The notes under the pieces are model-generated. The model saw only the letters and a list, made by a program, of their open reading frames with translations, was not told the origin of the DNA and searched no databases. A stretch of 52,882 nucleotides of DNA. Origin: Hyphomicrobiales bacterium. Its GTDB lineage: Bacteria > Pseudomonadota > Alphaproteobacteria > Rhizobiales > Rhizobiaceae. Positions 8,622-17,428 of this stretch are shown here, one piece after another. The DNA lies in contig UCCS01000070.1 in NCBI GenBank assembly GCA_900470965.1, positions 1 to 52,882 on the forward strand, read 5' to 3'. Position 1 is the stretch's first letter; the number at the start of each line of letters is the position of its first letter. The position numbers and the translations under genes are program-made.

Positions 8622-8640
8622 GATAGCTTTGCCTTTCTTG

Positions 8641-8680
8641 CGTTGATCAGAACCCGGCATTCGGCGGCTAAGCCTCAACG
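8641..8680 (-). promoter_or_regulatory. Candidate rpsF leader hairpin (possible S6:S18-binding element)
   Basis: Directly upstream of rpsF, the minus-strand leader folds between CGTTGA (8680-8675) and TCAACG (8646-8641), enclosing a GC-rich interior with CCGCCG and GCCGGG. Bacterial rpsF leaders often hold a hairpin with an exposed CCG that mimics the S6:S18 site of 16S rRNA and allows feedback control. The position and the CCG fit, but I have not shown the full published consensus. Confidence 0.4.
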
Positions 8681-8892
8681 ACTGCTCCTGAGAGGCGATA
8701 AGCGCCAAGCAAGAAAAGCGTTTCCGAGACGGTCGAGAGCGGAGACACGGGAGGCTGGAACGCTTCCGTTCCGAACGGTTCGCATGAAGCAAACCGGCCC
8801 TCCGTTCAGCCACCAGCCAGAAGACCGGGTTAACGAACAGGCGCGCTTATACGGATTTTTGAGCGAAAGGCAAGGGAACCGGGCAAGAAACC

Positions 8893-10113
8893 TTATTTCG
8901 TCACCTCGGGCCGGACGAAGACGGTCTGTCCCGGTGGATTATCGACGAAGAACTGGTCGTCGGCAATCAGCAGCGATTGTGTTCCGCTCTTATAGGCGAA
9001 TTGCAAACTCTCTGCCTCCGCCATGCGGCCAGTGAGGTTGATCGTTATCGTATCTGCGCTGTCGGCAAAACTGATCTGCAGTGTATTGCCCTGCCGTTCT
9101 ATGACAGCATCTGCCATGTCACCCCGGTCGGTTCCATCAGAACTGAAGCGCATGATCTCCAAGGGATTGTTCGTCTCGATGATATCGTGACCATCGCCCT
9201 CGGCGAAATGATAGGTCGATTGCACGGTGGATGTGCTGTTGATGACGACATAATCATCGCCCTTGCCGCCGGAAATATTGTACGCAGCAGCCGTCGCATT
9301 GACGGAGATGACGTCGTTGCCGTCGCCGCCATCGATACCGCTCGCATTGACGGCCGTCACTTCGATGAGATCATCGCCGCTGCCGCCGTCAACGCTGAAT
9401 ACATTCCGCGAGCTGACGGTTATCGCGTCATCGCCTTTCCCGCCTGCCGTACTAAACGCAAAGGCAGCGGAACTGATGTTGATTGTGTCGTTGCCATCGT
9501 CGCCATCGGTGCTCCTGACGCTGGTCGTGCTTTCAAGGACGATCGTATCGTCGCCTTTGCCGCCGCCGGTGGAGCCGATCCCCTTGACCAGATTTTCAAT
9601 GGTGCCGAGCGGCCCGCTGACATCAGCAGTTGTTTCGATGGAAATTTGATCGTCACCGCCGCCGCCATCAACCCAGGCGACATTCCCGCCGCTGGTAATC
9701 GAGATGGAGTCGTCGCCTCTGCCCGAGTTGATGTGCGCCACGGAGGGATTGGAGGTCTGTTCCTGGCCTTGTCCCCCGGCGCGGATGTTGATGACGTCGT
9801 CGCCGCGTCCGGTCGATACCTTGTTGACCTCATTGGCGGTGATATCGACAACATCATTCCCGCTGCCTGTCGTCACTGAGGCTGTGCCGCCAGGGGAGTT
9901 GATCAGCACGCCGGCATTACCCTTCGCATCCATGATGATCCGCATGATGCTGTCGATTGCGCCACCATTTGCGCCGGCCGCTGTGACACCGACTTGGGCG
10001 AAGACGCCAGGTTCATGTTTGCCGCCGCCATTGTTGATTGACGCGGTCTGAAGCAACTGAAGCGCATACTCGCCGCGGAAACGGGCATGAAATGTCTGGG
10101 AAATACCGATCAC
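8893..10113 (-). CDS. RTX-like (haemolysin-type calcium-binding) repeat protein, function unknown
   Basis: A 406-residue protein. Residues 1-~80 have no recognised domain and no Sec signal peptide. Residues ~82-314 hold about eleven copies of a Gly/Asp turn of the form GxG[DN]Dx[IV]x[IVL], the hallmark of calcium-binding RTX beta-rolls, but spaced roughly 19-20 residues apart instead of 9. Residues ~335-385 (TLQISFADSADTITINL...LQFAYKSGT) resemble the C-terminal domain of haemolysin-type calcium-binding proteins that export through type I systems. The start is GTG (10111-10113), preceded by GGGAGGAG. It is alone between rpsF and an aldo/keto reductase; no type I transporter genes are in the window. 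Confidence 0.75.
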   Translation of the reverse strand: MIGISQTFHARFRGEYALQLLQTASINNGGGKHEPGVFAQVGVTAAGANGGAIDSIMRIIMDAKGNAGVLINSPGGTASVTTGSGNDVVDITANEVNKVSTGRGDDVINIRAGGQGQEQTSNPSVAHINSGRGDDSISITSGGNVAWVDGGGGDDQISIETTADVSGPLGTIENLVKGIGSTGGGKGDDTIVLESTTSVRSTDGDDGNDTINISSAAFAFSTAGGKGDDAITVSSRNVFSVDGGSGDDLIEVTAVNASGIDGGDGNDVISVNATAAAYNISGGKGDDYVVINSTSTVQSTYHFAEGDGHDIIETNNPLEIMRFSSDGTDRGDMADAVIERQGNTLQISFADSADTITINLTGRMAEAESLQFAYKSGTQSLLIADDQFFVDNPPGQTVFVRPEVTK

Positions 10114-10224
10114 TGCAAAGCTCCTCCCGTCTTCTTTGCCTTCTCATGAAGCCCGAAGATCGATGGCCGCTGTCATGGCGGGAAAATCATTGCTGAAACT
10201 GAGCGGGATGGTGCCGGTGATCGG

Positions 10225-10240
10225 TTAAATGCCACTTAAC
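10225..10240 (-). promoter_or_regulatory. CtrA-type box (TTAA-N7-TTAAC) upstream of the RTX-like gene
   Basis: The plus strand reads TTAA-ATGCCAC-TTAAC. The minus strand, towards the RTX-like gene whose start is 112 bases away, reads TTAA-GTGGCAT-TTAACC. This matches the alphaproteobacterial cell-cycle regulator CtrA consensus TTAA-N7-TTAA(CC). No other gene starts nearby in that direction. Binding is inferred. Confidence 0.5.
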
Positions 10241-10289
10241 AGCGAAGTGCGAAATGCAGCTACAAACACTGGTAGATGCCTCTGGGAAT

Positions 10290-10315
10290 AAAAGAGGCGC
10301 GATTGCTCGCGCCTC
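10290..10315 (-). terminator. Rho-independent terminator of the aldo/keto reductase gene
   Basis: A 9-bp stem GAGGCGCGA/TCGCGCCTC with a 4-base loop lies 23 bases past the stop at 10339 and is followed on the minus strand by TTTTATTCC. Confidence 0.85.
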
Positions 10316-10338
10316 CACATATTTGGGACAGAAAGCTC

Positions 10339-11382
10339 TCAGAGCGGCATCGGATACTGCCTGTGAACCTTCTCGATCTCGGCAAGCGCATCGTTGCTGA
10401 GCCCCACGTTCGCCGAGCCGATATCCGTCTTCAACTGCGCCATCGAGGTTGCGCCAATGATGACTGACGTCATGAAGCGACGGGTCAGGCAGAAGGCGAG
10501 CGCCATCTGCGAGGGATCGAGGCCATGGCGGGCGGCGATGTCGAGATAAGCCTTCGTCGGCGCTTCCTGCAGCGGCTGCAACCGGCCGCCGAGGTCGCCG
10601 TTGATCGCGGCGCGCGTACCCGCCGGCTTCTCGCCGTTGATGTACTTGCCGGTCAGGATGCCGGCGGCAAGCGGCGAATAGGCGAGCAGGCCGACATCTT
10701 CGTGGTGGGAGAGTTCCGCCAGGTCGAGATCGAAATGGCGGTAGAGGAGATTGTATTCGTTCTGGACGCTGGCGACGCGCGGCAGGTTCATCTGCTCGGA
10801 CAGCGTCAAATATTTCTGGATACCCCAGGTCGTCTCGTTGGAAAGGCCGAAGGCGCGGATCTTGCCTTCCTTCACCAGCTCGCCCACCGTCTCCAGAATG
10901 TCGGTCATATTCGCCACGGCTTTGGCGCGGTCCTGCTTGAAAGGGTCGTAATGCCAGCTCTGGCGAAAATGGAAATGGCCGCGGTTCGGCCAGTGGATTT
11001 GGTAGAGATCAACATAGTCGGTCTTCAGTCGCTTCAGGCTGGCCTCGAGCGCGAGGCGGATATTCTTGGCGTCGGCGCCTTCGCCGTTGCGCAGATAGGA
11101 GCGGCCGGTGCCGGCAACCTTGGTGGCGAGCACGATATCCTTGCGCTTGCCGGTCTTTTCGAACCAGCTGCCGATATAGTCTTCCGTGCGGCCCTGCGTT
11201 TCGGCCGAAACGGGCGTCGTCGGATAAAGCTCGGCAGTATCGAAGAAATTGATGCCTTCCTGGACGGCGTAGTCCATCTGTTCATGGGCTTCCGCCTCGC
11301 TGTTCTGCGTGCCCCAGGTCATGGTGCCAAGGCAAATCTCGGAAACGGAAATATCTGTGCGGCCTAATTTATTGTATTTCAT
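10339..11382 (-). CDS. tas: NADP(H)-dependent aldo/keto reductase, Tas-like
   Basis: A 347-residue TIM-barrel oxidoreductase close in length and sequence pattern to E. coli Tas (346 aa): MKYNKLGRTDISVSEICLGTMTWG at the N-terminus, then FFDTAELYPTTP with the catalytic Asp and Tyr, LYQIHWPNRG, GLSNETTWG and HGLDPSQMALAF. These enzymes reduce carbonyl compounds; the physiological substrate is unknown. I chose the ATG at 11380-11382; upstream open sequence to 11520 has no family match. Divergent from fabD, with a 207-base shared promoter region, and closed by a good terminator. Confidence 0.9.
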   Translation of the reverse strand: MKYNKLGRTDISVSEICLGTMTWGTQNSEAEAHEQMDYAVQEGINFFDTAELYPTTPVSAETQGRTEDYIGSWFEKTGKRKDIVLATKVAGTGRSYLRNGEGADAKNIRLALEASLKRLKTDYVDLYQIHWPNRGHFHFRQSWHYDPFKQDRAKAVANMTDILETVGELVKEGKIRAFGLSNETTWGIQKYLTLSEQMNLPRVASVQNEYNLLYRHFDLDLAELSHHEDVGLLAYSPLAAGILTGKYINGEKPAGTRAAINGDLGGRLQPLQEAPTKAYLDIAARHGLDPSQMALAFCLTRRFMTSVIIGATSMAQLKTDIGSANVGLSNDALAEIEKVHRQYPMPL

Positions 11383-11589
11383 CGGAAACCTTGGGCGTGG
11401 TCTGGGAAAGGAAGAGCTTGGGAAGAGCCGCGCAAATCTAGGCTGGATTTGCCGAAGCGCAAGAGGAAAAACCAGGTGTTCCCGCTGGGGCGAAAGGCTT
11501 TGGAGAGAATCTGCCGCCACTTGACTCTGAAAGAAAGAATGTCAATTGGAGGCGAAATGGCCCAATGGGCACTATCGAGGGACCGAAAA

Positions 11590-12534
11590 ATGACCATTGC
11601 TTTCACTTTTCCCGGCCAGGGCAGCCAGGCCGTCGGCATGGGCAAGGATCTCGCCGAGAATTTTGCGGAAGCCCGCACCGTTTTCGAAGAGGTCGATGAA
11701 GCGCTCGGTGAAAAGCTTTCCGATGTCATGTTCAACGGTCCCGAGGACAAGCTGACGCTGACGGCAAACGCCCAGCCGGCGCTGATGGCCGTCTCGATGG
11801 CCGTCATCCGCGTTCTGGAAGCCAAAGGTCTCGACCTGAGGGCGAAGGTCGCCTACGTCGCCGGCCATTCGCTCGGCGAATATTCCGCCCTCTGTGCCGC
11901 CGGCACTTTCTCGATCGCCGACACGGCTCGACTTCTGCGCATCCGCGGCAACGCCATGCAGGCCGCCGTGCCTGTCGGCGTCGGCGCCATGGCCGCCATC
12001 ATCGGCCTCGAACATGCCGACGTGCAGGCCATCTGCGAAGAAGCCGCAGCAATCGGCTCCTGTCAGATCGCCAATGACAATGGCGGTGGCCAGCTCGTCA
12101 TATCAGGTGAGAAGTCGGCCGTCGAAAAGGCCGCCGGCCTTGCGACCGACAAGGGCGCTAAACGCGCCATCCTGCTGCCGGTCTCCGCTCCCTTCCATTC
12201 GAAGCTGATGGCCCCGGCAGCGGACGCCATGCGTGAGGCACTCGCCGGTGTAAAGAAGGCCAATCCGGTCGTGCCCGTCATCGCCAATGTGCGCGCCGCT
12301 CCCGTCACTGACGCTGAGGAGATCGCAGCACTTCTCGTCGAGCAGGTCACCGGACAGGTGCGCTGGCGCGAAACGGTGGAATGGTTCGCCGCAAATGGCG
12401 TCACCACGCTCTATGAACTCGGTGCCGGCAAGGTGCTGACCGGCCTTGCGCGCCGCATCGACAAGAATATCAATGGCGTCTCGGTCAACGGTCCTGCCGA
12501 TATCGACGCTGCCATTGCCGCTCTCACGGCCTGA
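11590..12534 (+). CDS. fabD: Malonyl-CoA:ACP transacylase FabD
   Basis: A 314-residue enzyme that loads malonyl groups onto acyl carrier protein for fatty-acid synthesis. The N-terminus MTIAFTFPGQGSQAVGMGK and the nucleophile motif GHSLGEY (Ser94) are canonical; the catalytic His sits in APFHSKLM near residue 203. I chose the ATG at 11590; the frame is open to 11449 but the extra 47 residues are not conserved. fabG follows after 30 bases and acpP and fabF lie further along the same strand. Confidence 0.96.
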   Translation: MTIAFTFPGQGSQAVGMGKDLAENFAEARTVFEEVDEALGEKLSDVMFNGPEDKLTLTANAQPALMAVSMAVIRVLEAKGLDLRAKVAYVAGHSLGEYSALCAAGTFSIADTARLLRIRGNAMQAAVPVGVGAMAAIIGLEHADVQAICEEAAAIGSCQIANDNGGGQLVISGEKSAVEKAAGLATDKGAKRAILLPVSAPFHSKLMAPAADAMREALAGVKKANPVVPVIANVRAAPVTDAEEIAALLVEQVTGQVRWRETVEWFAANGVTTLYELGAGKVLTGLARRIDKNINGVSVNGPADIDAAIAALTA

Positions 12535-12564
12535 TTGCCCTCACTTCATATAAGGAACGTTCCC

Positions 12565-13302
12565 ATGTTCGATCTTTCCGGCCGCAAGGCTCTCGTCACC
12601 GGCGCATCGGGCGGCATCGGCGAAGAAATCGCCCGCCTTCTCCATAAGCAGGGCGCCATCGTCGGCCTGCATGGCACCCGCGTCGAAAAGCTCGAGGCCT
12701 TGGCAAATGAGCTCGGCGACCGCGTAAAGATCTTCCCGGCGAACCTGTCGGATCGCGATGAGGTGAAGGCTCTCGGCCAGAAGGCGGAAGCCGATCTCGA
12801 AGGCGTCGATATCCTGGTCAACAACGCCGGCATCACCAAGGACGGCCTCTTCGTGCGCATGAGCGACGAGGACTGGGATGCCGTTCTCGAAGTGAACCTG
12901 ACGGCGACCTTCCGCCTGACACGCGAGCTCACCCATCCGATGATGCGCCGCCGCTATGGCCGCATCATCAACATCACCTCGATCGTCGGCGTCACCGGCA
13001 ATCCGGGCCAGGCGAACTACTGCGCCTCCAAGGCCGGCATGATCGGGTTCTCGAAGTCGCTGGCGCAGGAAATCGCCACCCGCAACGTGACGGTCAACTG
13101 CGTTGCTCCGGGTTTCATCGAAAGCGCCATGACCGGCAAGCTGAACGAAAAGCAGAAGGAAACGATCATGGGCGCGATCCCCATGAAGCGCATGGGAACC
13201 GGCGCCGAAGTAGCGTCTGCCGTCGTCTATCTTGCTTCCTCGGAAGCGGCCTATATGACGGGTCAGACCCTGCACGTAAACGGCGGCATGGCCATGATCT
13301 GA
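12565..13302 (+). CDS. fabG: 3-oxoacyl-ACP reductase FabG
   Basis: A 245-residue short-chain dehydrogenase that reduces 3-ketoacyl-ACP with NADPH. The cofactor motif TGASGGIG is at 12-19, NNAG at 86-89, and the catalytic triad is Ser139, Tyr152 and Lys156 (YCASK). The C-terminus TGQTLHVNGGMAMI is typical of FabG. The start is ATG 12565, preceded by AAGGAACG. Located 30 bases behind fabD and 286 bases ahead of acpP, so fabDG probably form one transcript and acpP has its own promoter. Confidence 0.96.
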   Translation: MFDLSGRKALVTGASGGIGEEIARLLHKQGAIVGLHGTRVEKLEALANELGDRVKIFPANLSDRDEVKALGQKAEADLEGVDILVNNAGITKDGLFVRMSDEDWDAVLEVNLTATFRLTRELTHPMMRRRYGRIINITSIVGVTGNPGQANYCASKAGMIGFSKSLAQEIATRNVTVNCVAPGFIESAMTGKLNEKQKETIMGAIPMKRMGTGAEVASAVVYLASSEAAYMTGQTLHVNGGMAMI

Positions 13303-13588
13303 AACGATTAGCTGCCGCAGCCGTCGATTTCAGCCAATAGCGTGTTGAGCAATCACGAACGGTTGATTTTCTGGCTTTGCGGCAGACTTAAAGCATGTTA
13401 AGCGGGCCATGACTGTCAACAGTCGTCCCGAAAAAGGCAGACGGACCGGCGGGCTTTTCGCAAGCCTGGGACTTCTCTAAAGCCGGGTAAACGAGTTTGC
13501 CGAGGATGTCTGAAAGCATCGCAGGCTGAAACAGGGTAGGGGTGTCAGAATGACGCTCCGATCAGGACATAAGGTCGAGGAAACCGAC
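13303..13588. other. acpP upstream region
   Basis: About 285 bases without a gene. It should hold the promoter and leader of acpP. It contains a CTTAA-AGCATG-TTAAG inverted repeat at 13387-13402, but no promoter I can place with confidence. Confidence 0.4.
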
Positions 13589-13825
13589 ATGAGCGATATC
13601 GCAGAACGCGTAAAGAAAATTGTTATTGATCATCTTGGCGTCGATGCCGACAAGGTCGTCGAGAGCGCCAGCTTTATCGACGATCTGGGCGCAGACTCGC
13701 TCGACACGGTCGAACTGGTCATGGCCTTCGAAGAAGAATTCGGCGTTGAAATCCCCGATGATGCCGCTGACTCAATCCTGACGGTTGGCGATGCCGTGAA
13801 GTTTATTGAAAAGGCTCAGGCCTGA
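13589..13825 (+). CDS. acpP: Acyl carrier protein
   Basis: A 78-residue acidic protein that carries growing acyl chains on a 4'-phosphopantetheine arm. The attachment serine is Ser37 in the motif GADSLDTVELVMAFEEEFG. I chose the ATG at 13589 (MSDIAERVKKIV), which gives the normal ACP length; an in-frame ATG at 13550 would add 13 residues. It is followed by a strong terminator and then fabF, so acpP is likely mostly monocistronic and highly expressed. Confidence 0.97.
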   Translation: MSDIAERVKKIVIDHLGVDADKVVESASFIDDLGADSLDTVELVMAFEEEFGVEIPDDAADSILTVGDAVKFIEKAQA

Positions 13826-13840
13826 TTCTGCGCATTCGAG

Positions 13841-13874
13841 AAAGGGCGGGCCAAGAGTCCGCCCTTTTCTTTTG
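13841..13874 (+). terminator. Rho-independent terminator of acpP
   Basis: A 9-bp stem AAAGGGCGG/CCGCCCTTT with a 9-base loop starts 16 bases after the acpP stop and is followed by TCTTTT. Confidence 0.85.
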
Positions 13875-13918
13875 AGCATGTTTCTCCATAAAACATAACA
13901 GACGGGGGAAAGCAGTCG

Positions 13919-15181
13919 ATGAGAAGGGTCGTCATAACAGGTGCCGGCATGGTATCGCCCTTGGGATGCGGAGCAGAAATTACCTGGTCCCGCCTGCGTG
14001 CGGGAGCAAACGGCGCCCGCCTCGTGACCGAATTCGAGGTCGATGATCTCCCTGCCAAGATTGCTTGCCGCATTCCCGTTGGCGATGGTTCGGACGGCAC
14101 CTTCAATGCTGACGACTGGATGGAGCCGAAGGAACAGCGCAAGGTAGACCCCTTCATCATCTACGGCATGGCCGCCGCCGATATGGCGCTCAAGGATGCC
14201 GACTGGCATCCCGAAACCGATGAGGACCAGATCGCGACAGGCGTGCTGATCGGCTCCGGCATCGGCGGCATCGAAGGCATTGTCGAAGCCGGCTATACGC
14301 TGCGCGACAAGGGCCCGCGCCGCATCTCTCCTTTTTTCATTCCAGGCCGACTAATCAACCTCGTCTCCGGCCAGGTTTCCATTCGCCACAAGCTGCGCGG
14401 CCCGAACCATTCGGTCGTCACCGCCTGCTCCACCGGTGCGCATGCCATTGGTGATGCTGCCCGCCTTATCGCGCTCGGCGATGCCGATGTCATGGTAGCC
14501 GGCGGCACGGAATCCCCGGTCAGCCGCATTTCGCTTGCCGGCTTTGCCGCCTGCAAGGCACTGTCGACGCAGCACAACGACGACCCGCAGAAGGCGTCGC
14601 GCCCCTATGACAAGGACCGTGATGGTTTCGTCATGGGCGAGGGCGCCGGTATCGTGGTACTCGAAGAGCTCGACCATGCGCTGGCACGCGGCGCCAAGAT
14701 CTATGCCGAAGTGGTCGGTTACGGGCTTTCCGGCGATGCCTTCCACATCACCGCTCCGTCGGAAGACGGCGACGGCGCGTTCCGCTGCATGACCATGGCG
14801 CTGAAGCGCGCCGGCCTGACGCCTGCCGATATCGACTATATCAACGCCCACGGCACCTCGACCATGGCCGATACGATCGAGCTCGGTGCCGTCGAGCGCC
14901 TCGTCGGCAATGCGGCGTCGAAGATCTCGATGTCGTCGACCAAATCCGCGACCGGCCACCTGCTCGGTGCTGCCGGTGCCATCGAGGCGATCTTCACGAC
15001 CCTCGCAATTCGGGATAACGTCGCCCCTCCGACGCTCAATCTCGACAATCCTGAGCGGGAGACTGCGATCGATCTTGTTCCGCACAAGGCTCGTGAGCGA
15101 GAAATCAACGTGGCGCTATCCAACTCGTTCGGATTCGGCGGCACGAATGCATCGCTCGTGTTGCGCCGCTACGTCGCGTAA
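13919..15181 (+). CDS. fabF: 3-oxoacyl-ACP synthase II FabF
   Basis: A 420-residue condensing enzyme that elongates acyl-ACP with malonyl-ACP. The nucleophile is Cys170 (VVTACSTGAHAIG), with the catalytic histidines in NAHGTSTMADTIE and KSATGHLLGAAGA. The C-terminus NSFGFGGTNASLVLRR is diagnostic. Starts MRRVVITGAGMVSPLG at ATG 13919. It is 94 bases from acpP across a terminator and 119 bases ahead of mltG on the same strand. Confidence 0.96.
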   Translation: MRRVVITGAGMVSPLGCGAEITWSRLRAGANGARLVTEFEVDDLPAKIACRIPVGDGSDGTFNADDWMEPKEQRKVDPFIIYGMAAADMALKDADWHPETDEDQIATGVLIGSGIGGIEGIVEAGYTLRDKGPRRISPFFIPGRLINLVSGQVSIRHKLRGPNHSVVTACSTGAHAIGDAARLIALGDADVMVAGGTESPVSRISLAGFAACKALSTQHNDDPQKASRPYDKDRDGFVMGEGAGIVVLEELDHALARGAKIYAEVVGYGLSGDAFHITAPSEDGDGAFRCMTMALKRAGLTPADIDYINAHGTSTMADTIELGAVERLVGNAASKISMSSTKSATGHLLGAAGAIEAIFTTLAIRDNVAPPTLNLDNPERETAIDLVPHKAREREINVALSNSFGFGGTNASLVLRRYVA

Positions 15182-15300
15182 CAGGCGGTTCACCGAGCAC
15201 GGGCGAACGTCAAACGGCGTCATGAAGCGCGGCAGAACCTGTTTTTGCCGCATTACTTCGCGAAATAGCGAAGCGGGGGCCAAGTTTTAGAGGATTGCCG

Positions 15301-16521
15301 GTGAGCGATACGACCAACCAGAGCAGCGACAACGGCCAGCCGGCGCAGAAGGGACCGATCATCCCGAAATCGCCGAGCGAAGCCCTGCGGCCGGAACGTG
15401 TTCCCGAGCCGCCGAAGCGCTCCAGGAATGCCCGCAGCCAGGTCGTCCTCTTCCTGAATTTCGTCATGACCATGGCGGTGGTCGTCTGCATCGCCGGTCT
15501 CATCGGCTTCTACTACGCCATCACTGCCTATCAGAACCCCGGCCCGCTGCAGACGAACACCAACTTCATCGTCCGCAATGGCGCAGGCCTCGCGGAAATC
15601 GCCACGAATCTCGAGCGCAATCTCATCATCTCGGACGCGCGCGTCTTCCGTTATCTGACCGCGACGCATCTGAGCGCCGGCGAAAGCCTCAAGGCGGGTG
15701 AATACGAGATCAAGGCGCATGCATCCATGAACGAGATCATGGAGCTTCTGAAATCAGGCAAGTCGATCCTCTATTCCGTCTCCTTCCCCGAAGGTCTGAC
15801 GGTGCGGCAGATGTTCGACCGCATGCTGGACGATCCGGTGCTCGAAGGCGACCTGCCGGCGGCTCTGCCGGCAGAAGGCAGCCTGCGGCCCGATACCTAC
15901 AAGTTCTCGCGCGGCACCAAGCGGTCTGAGATCATCGATCAGATGGCTGCCGCCCAGCAGAAGCTGGTCGACCAAATCTGGGAACGGCGTGATCCGTCCC
16001 TGCTTTTGAAGAGCAAGGAAGAGTTCGTCACGCTCGCCTCCATCGTCGAGAAGGAGACGGGAGTGCCGGACGAGCGCGCTCATGTCGCCTCCGTCTTCCT
16101 GAACCGTCTGGGCAAGGGCATGCGTCTGCAGTCCGATCCGACCATCATCTACGGTCTCTTCGGTGGCGATGGTAAACCCGCAGACCGGCCGATCTATCAG
16201 TCGGACCTGAAAAAAGAGACGCCCTTCAATACCTACGTCATCAAGGGCCTGCCGCCGACGCCGATCGCCAATCCCGGCAAAGACGCGCTGGAAGCTGTCG
16301 CCAATCCCTGGAAGACGCAAGACCTCTATTTCGTTGCCGATGGCACCGGCGGTCACGTCTTTGCGGCAACGCTCGAAGACCACAACGCCAACGTCAAGCA
16401 CTGGCGTAAGCTGGAAGCCGACAAGGGCGCCGATCCCGAAATTGTCGTCGACGGACAGCCGGAGGACCAGCCTGCGGACAATACATCCGCGGTTCCGCCG
16501 AAGAAAAAGAAGATCAACTGA
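15301..16521 (+). CDS. mltG: Endolytic murein transglycosylase MltG
   Basis: A 406-residue inner-membrane enzyme that cleaves nascent peptidoglycan and limits glycan length. A cytoplasmic Pro/Arg-rich N-terminus (~45 aa) precedes one membrane helix (FLNFVMTMAVVVCIAGLIGF); the YceG/MltG domain follows with the catalytic Glu in SIVEKETGVPDER and the block NRLGKGMRLQSDPTIIYGL. I prefer the GTG at 15301 because AGAGG lies about 7 bases before it; a TTG at 15295 is in frame. The last ~40 residues are acidic then Lys-rich. yicC starts 16 bases later. Confidence 0.94.
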   Translation: MSDTTNQSSDNGQPAQKGPIIPKSPSEALRPERVPEPPKRSRNARSQVVLFLNFVMTMAVVVCIAGLIGFYYAITAYQNPGPLQTNTNFIVRNGAGLAEIATNLERNLIISDARVFRYLTATHLSAGESLKAGEYEIKAHASMNEIMELLKSGKSILYSVSFPEGLTVRQMFDRMLDDPVLEGDLPAALPAEGSLRPDTYKFSRGTKRSEIIDQMAAAQQKLVDQIWERRDPSLLLKSKEEFVTLASIVEKETGVPDERAHVASVFLNRLGKGMRLQSDPTIIYGLFGGDGKPADRPIYQSDLKKETPFNTYVIKGLPPTPIANPGKDALEAVANPWKTQDLYFVADGTGGHVFAATLEDHNANVKHWRKLEADKGADPEIVVDGQPEDQPADNTSAVPPKKKKIN

Positions 16522-16537
16522 TATCGGGAGGCCTTTG

Positions 16538-17425
16538 ATGGCATTGCAGTCCATGACTGGTTTTGCGCGGCGCGAGGGAACGACCGGCCGCTGGCGCTGG
16601 GCATGGGAACTGCGTTCGGTCAACGGCAAGGGCCTTGATCTCCGCCTCCGCCTCCCGCCCGGTCTGGAGCGCCTCGAAACGGATGTTCGCCGCATTGCCG
16701 GCGAGAATTTCAGCCGCGGCAACCTGCAGGCCACGCTGTCCCTGACGACAGGCGAAAGCCAGCTTGAAGCCGTGCTCAATCAGGATGCCTTCGCCGCCGT
16801 TCTCACCATGCGCGACAAGCTGGAAGGTCTCATCGATCCGGCGCCGCTGAGGCTCGATACCCTGCTTTCCATCCGCGGCCTCGTCGATTTCCGCGAGACG
16901 CAGGACAGCGAAGAGGCGATTGCCGCGCGCGATGCCGATATCCTGTCTGGACTGATGGCTGCTCTTTCCGATCTCAGGGCTATGCGTGAGCATGAGGGAG
17001 CAGCACTCGCGCGTGTGCTTCTCGGCCATGCCACGACGATCGAAGCTCTGACAAGCACGATCGAGGCCGATCCCTCGCGCTCGCCGCAGGAGATCGCGAC
17101 AAGGCTTTCCGCGCAGGTCGCACTCCTCATGGAGGGAGCGGGCGGGCTCGACCGTGACCGGCTGCACGCCGAAGCAGCATTGCTCGCCACCAAGGCGGAT
17201 CTGCGCGAAGAGATCGATCGGCTGAAGGCCCATGTCGCCGCCGCCCGCGATCTCGTGACAAAAGGTGGCCCGGTTGGCCGAAAGCTCGATTTCCTTGCAC
17301 AGGAATTTAACCGAGAATCGAATACAATCTGCTCGAAGTCGAACGCATCGGCCGTCACCGCAGCCGGCATCGAGCTGAAGGTGGTGATCGATCAGTTCCG
17401 CGAGCAGGTCCAGAATTTGGAGTAG
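16538..17425 (+). CDS. yicC: YicC-family endoribonuclease
   Basis: A 295-residue protein with the YicC N-terminus MALQSMTGFARREG, then WELRSVNGKGLDLRLRLP, and the DUF1732 C-terminus GRKLDFLAQEFNRESNTICSKS with ELKVVIDQFREQVQNLE at the very end. YicC proteins are reported to act in RNA turnover as endoribonucleases. The ATG at 16538 follows GGGAGG. It lies between mltG and gmk with gaps of 16 and 3 bases, giving a clear three-gene operon. Confidence 0.94.
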   Translation: MALQSMTGFARREGTTGRWRWAWELRSVNGKGLDLRLRLPPGLERLETDVRRIAGENFSRGNLQATLSLTTGESQLEAVLNQDAFAAVLTMRDKLEGLIDPAPLRLDTLLSIRGLVDFRETQDSEEAIAARDADILSGLMAALSDLRAMREHEGAALARVLLGHATTIEALTSTIEADPSRSPQEIATRLSAQVALLMEGAGGLDRDRLHAEAALLATKADLREEIDRLKAHVAAARDLVTKGGPVGRKLDFLAQEFNRESNTICSKSNASAVTAAGIELKVVIDQFREQVQNLE

Positions 17426-17428
17426 GAT

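Noticed and set aside
9099..9879. Tandem GC-rich periodicity suggesting DNA repeats
   Set aside because: It is explained by the coding repeats of the RTX-like protein; the DNA units are diverged and protein-level, not satellite or CRISPR repeats.
13387..13402. TTAA-N6-TTAA upstream of acpP as a CtrA box
   Set aside because: The spacer is 6 rather than 7 bases, so it does not meet the CtrA consensus that the site at 10225-10240 meets.
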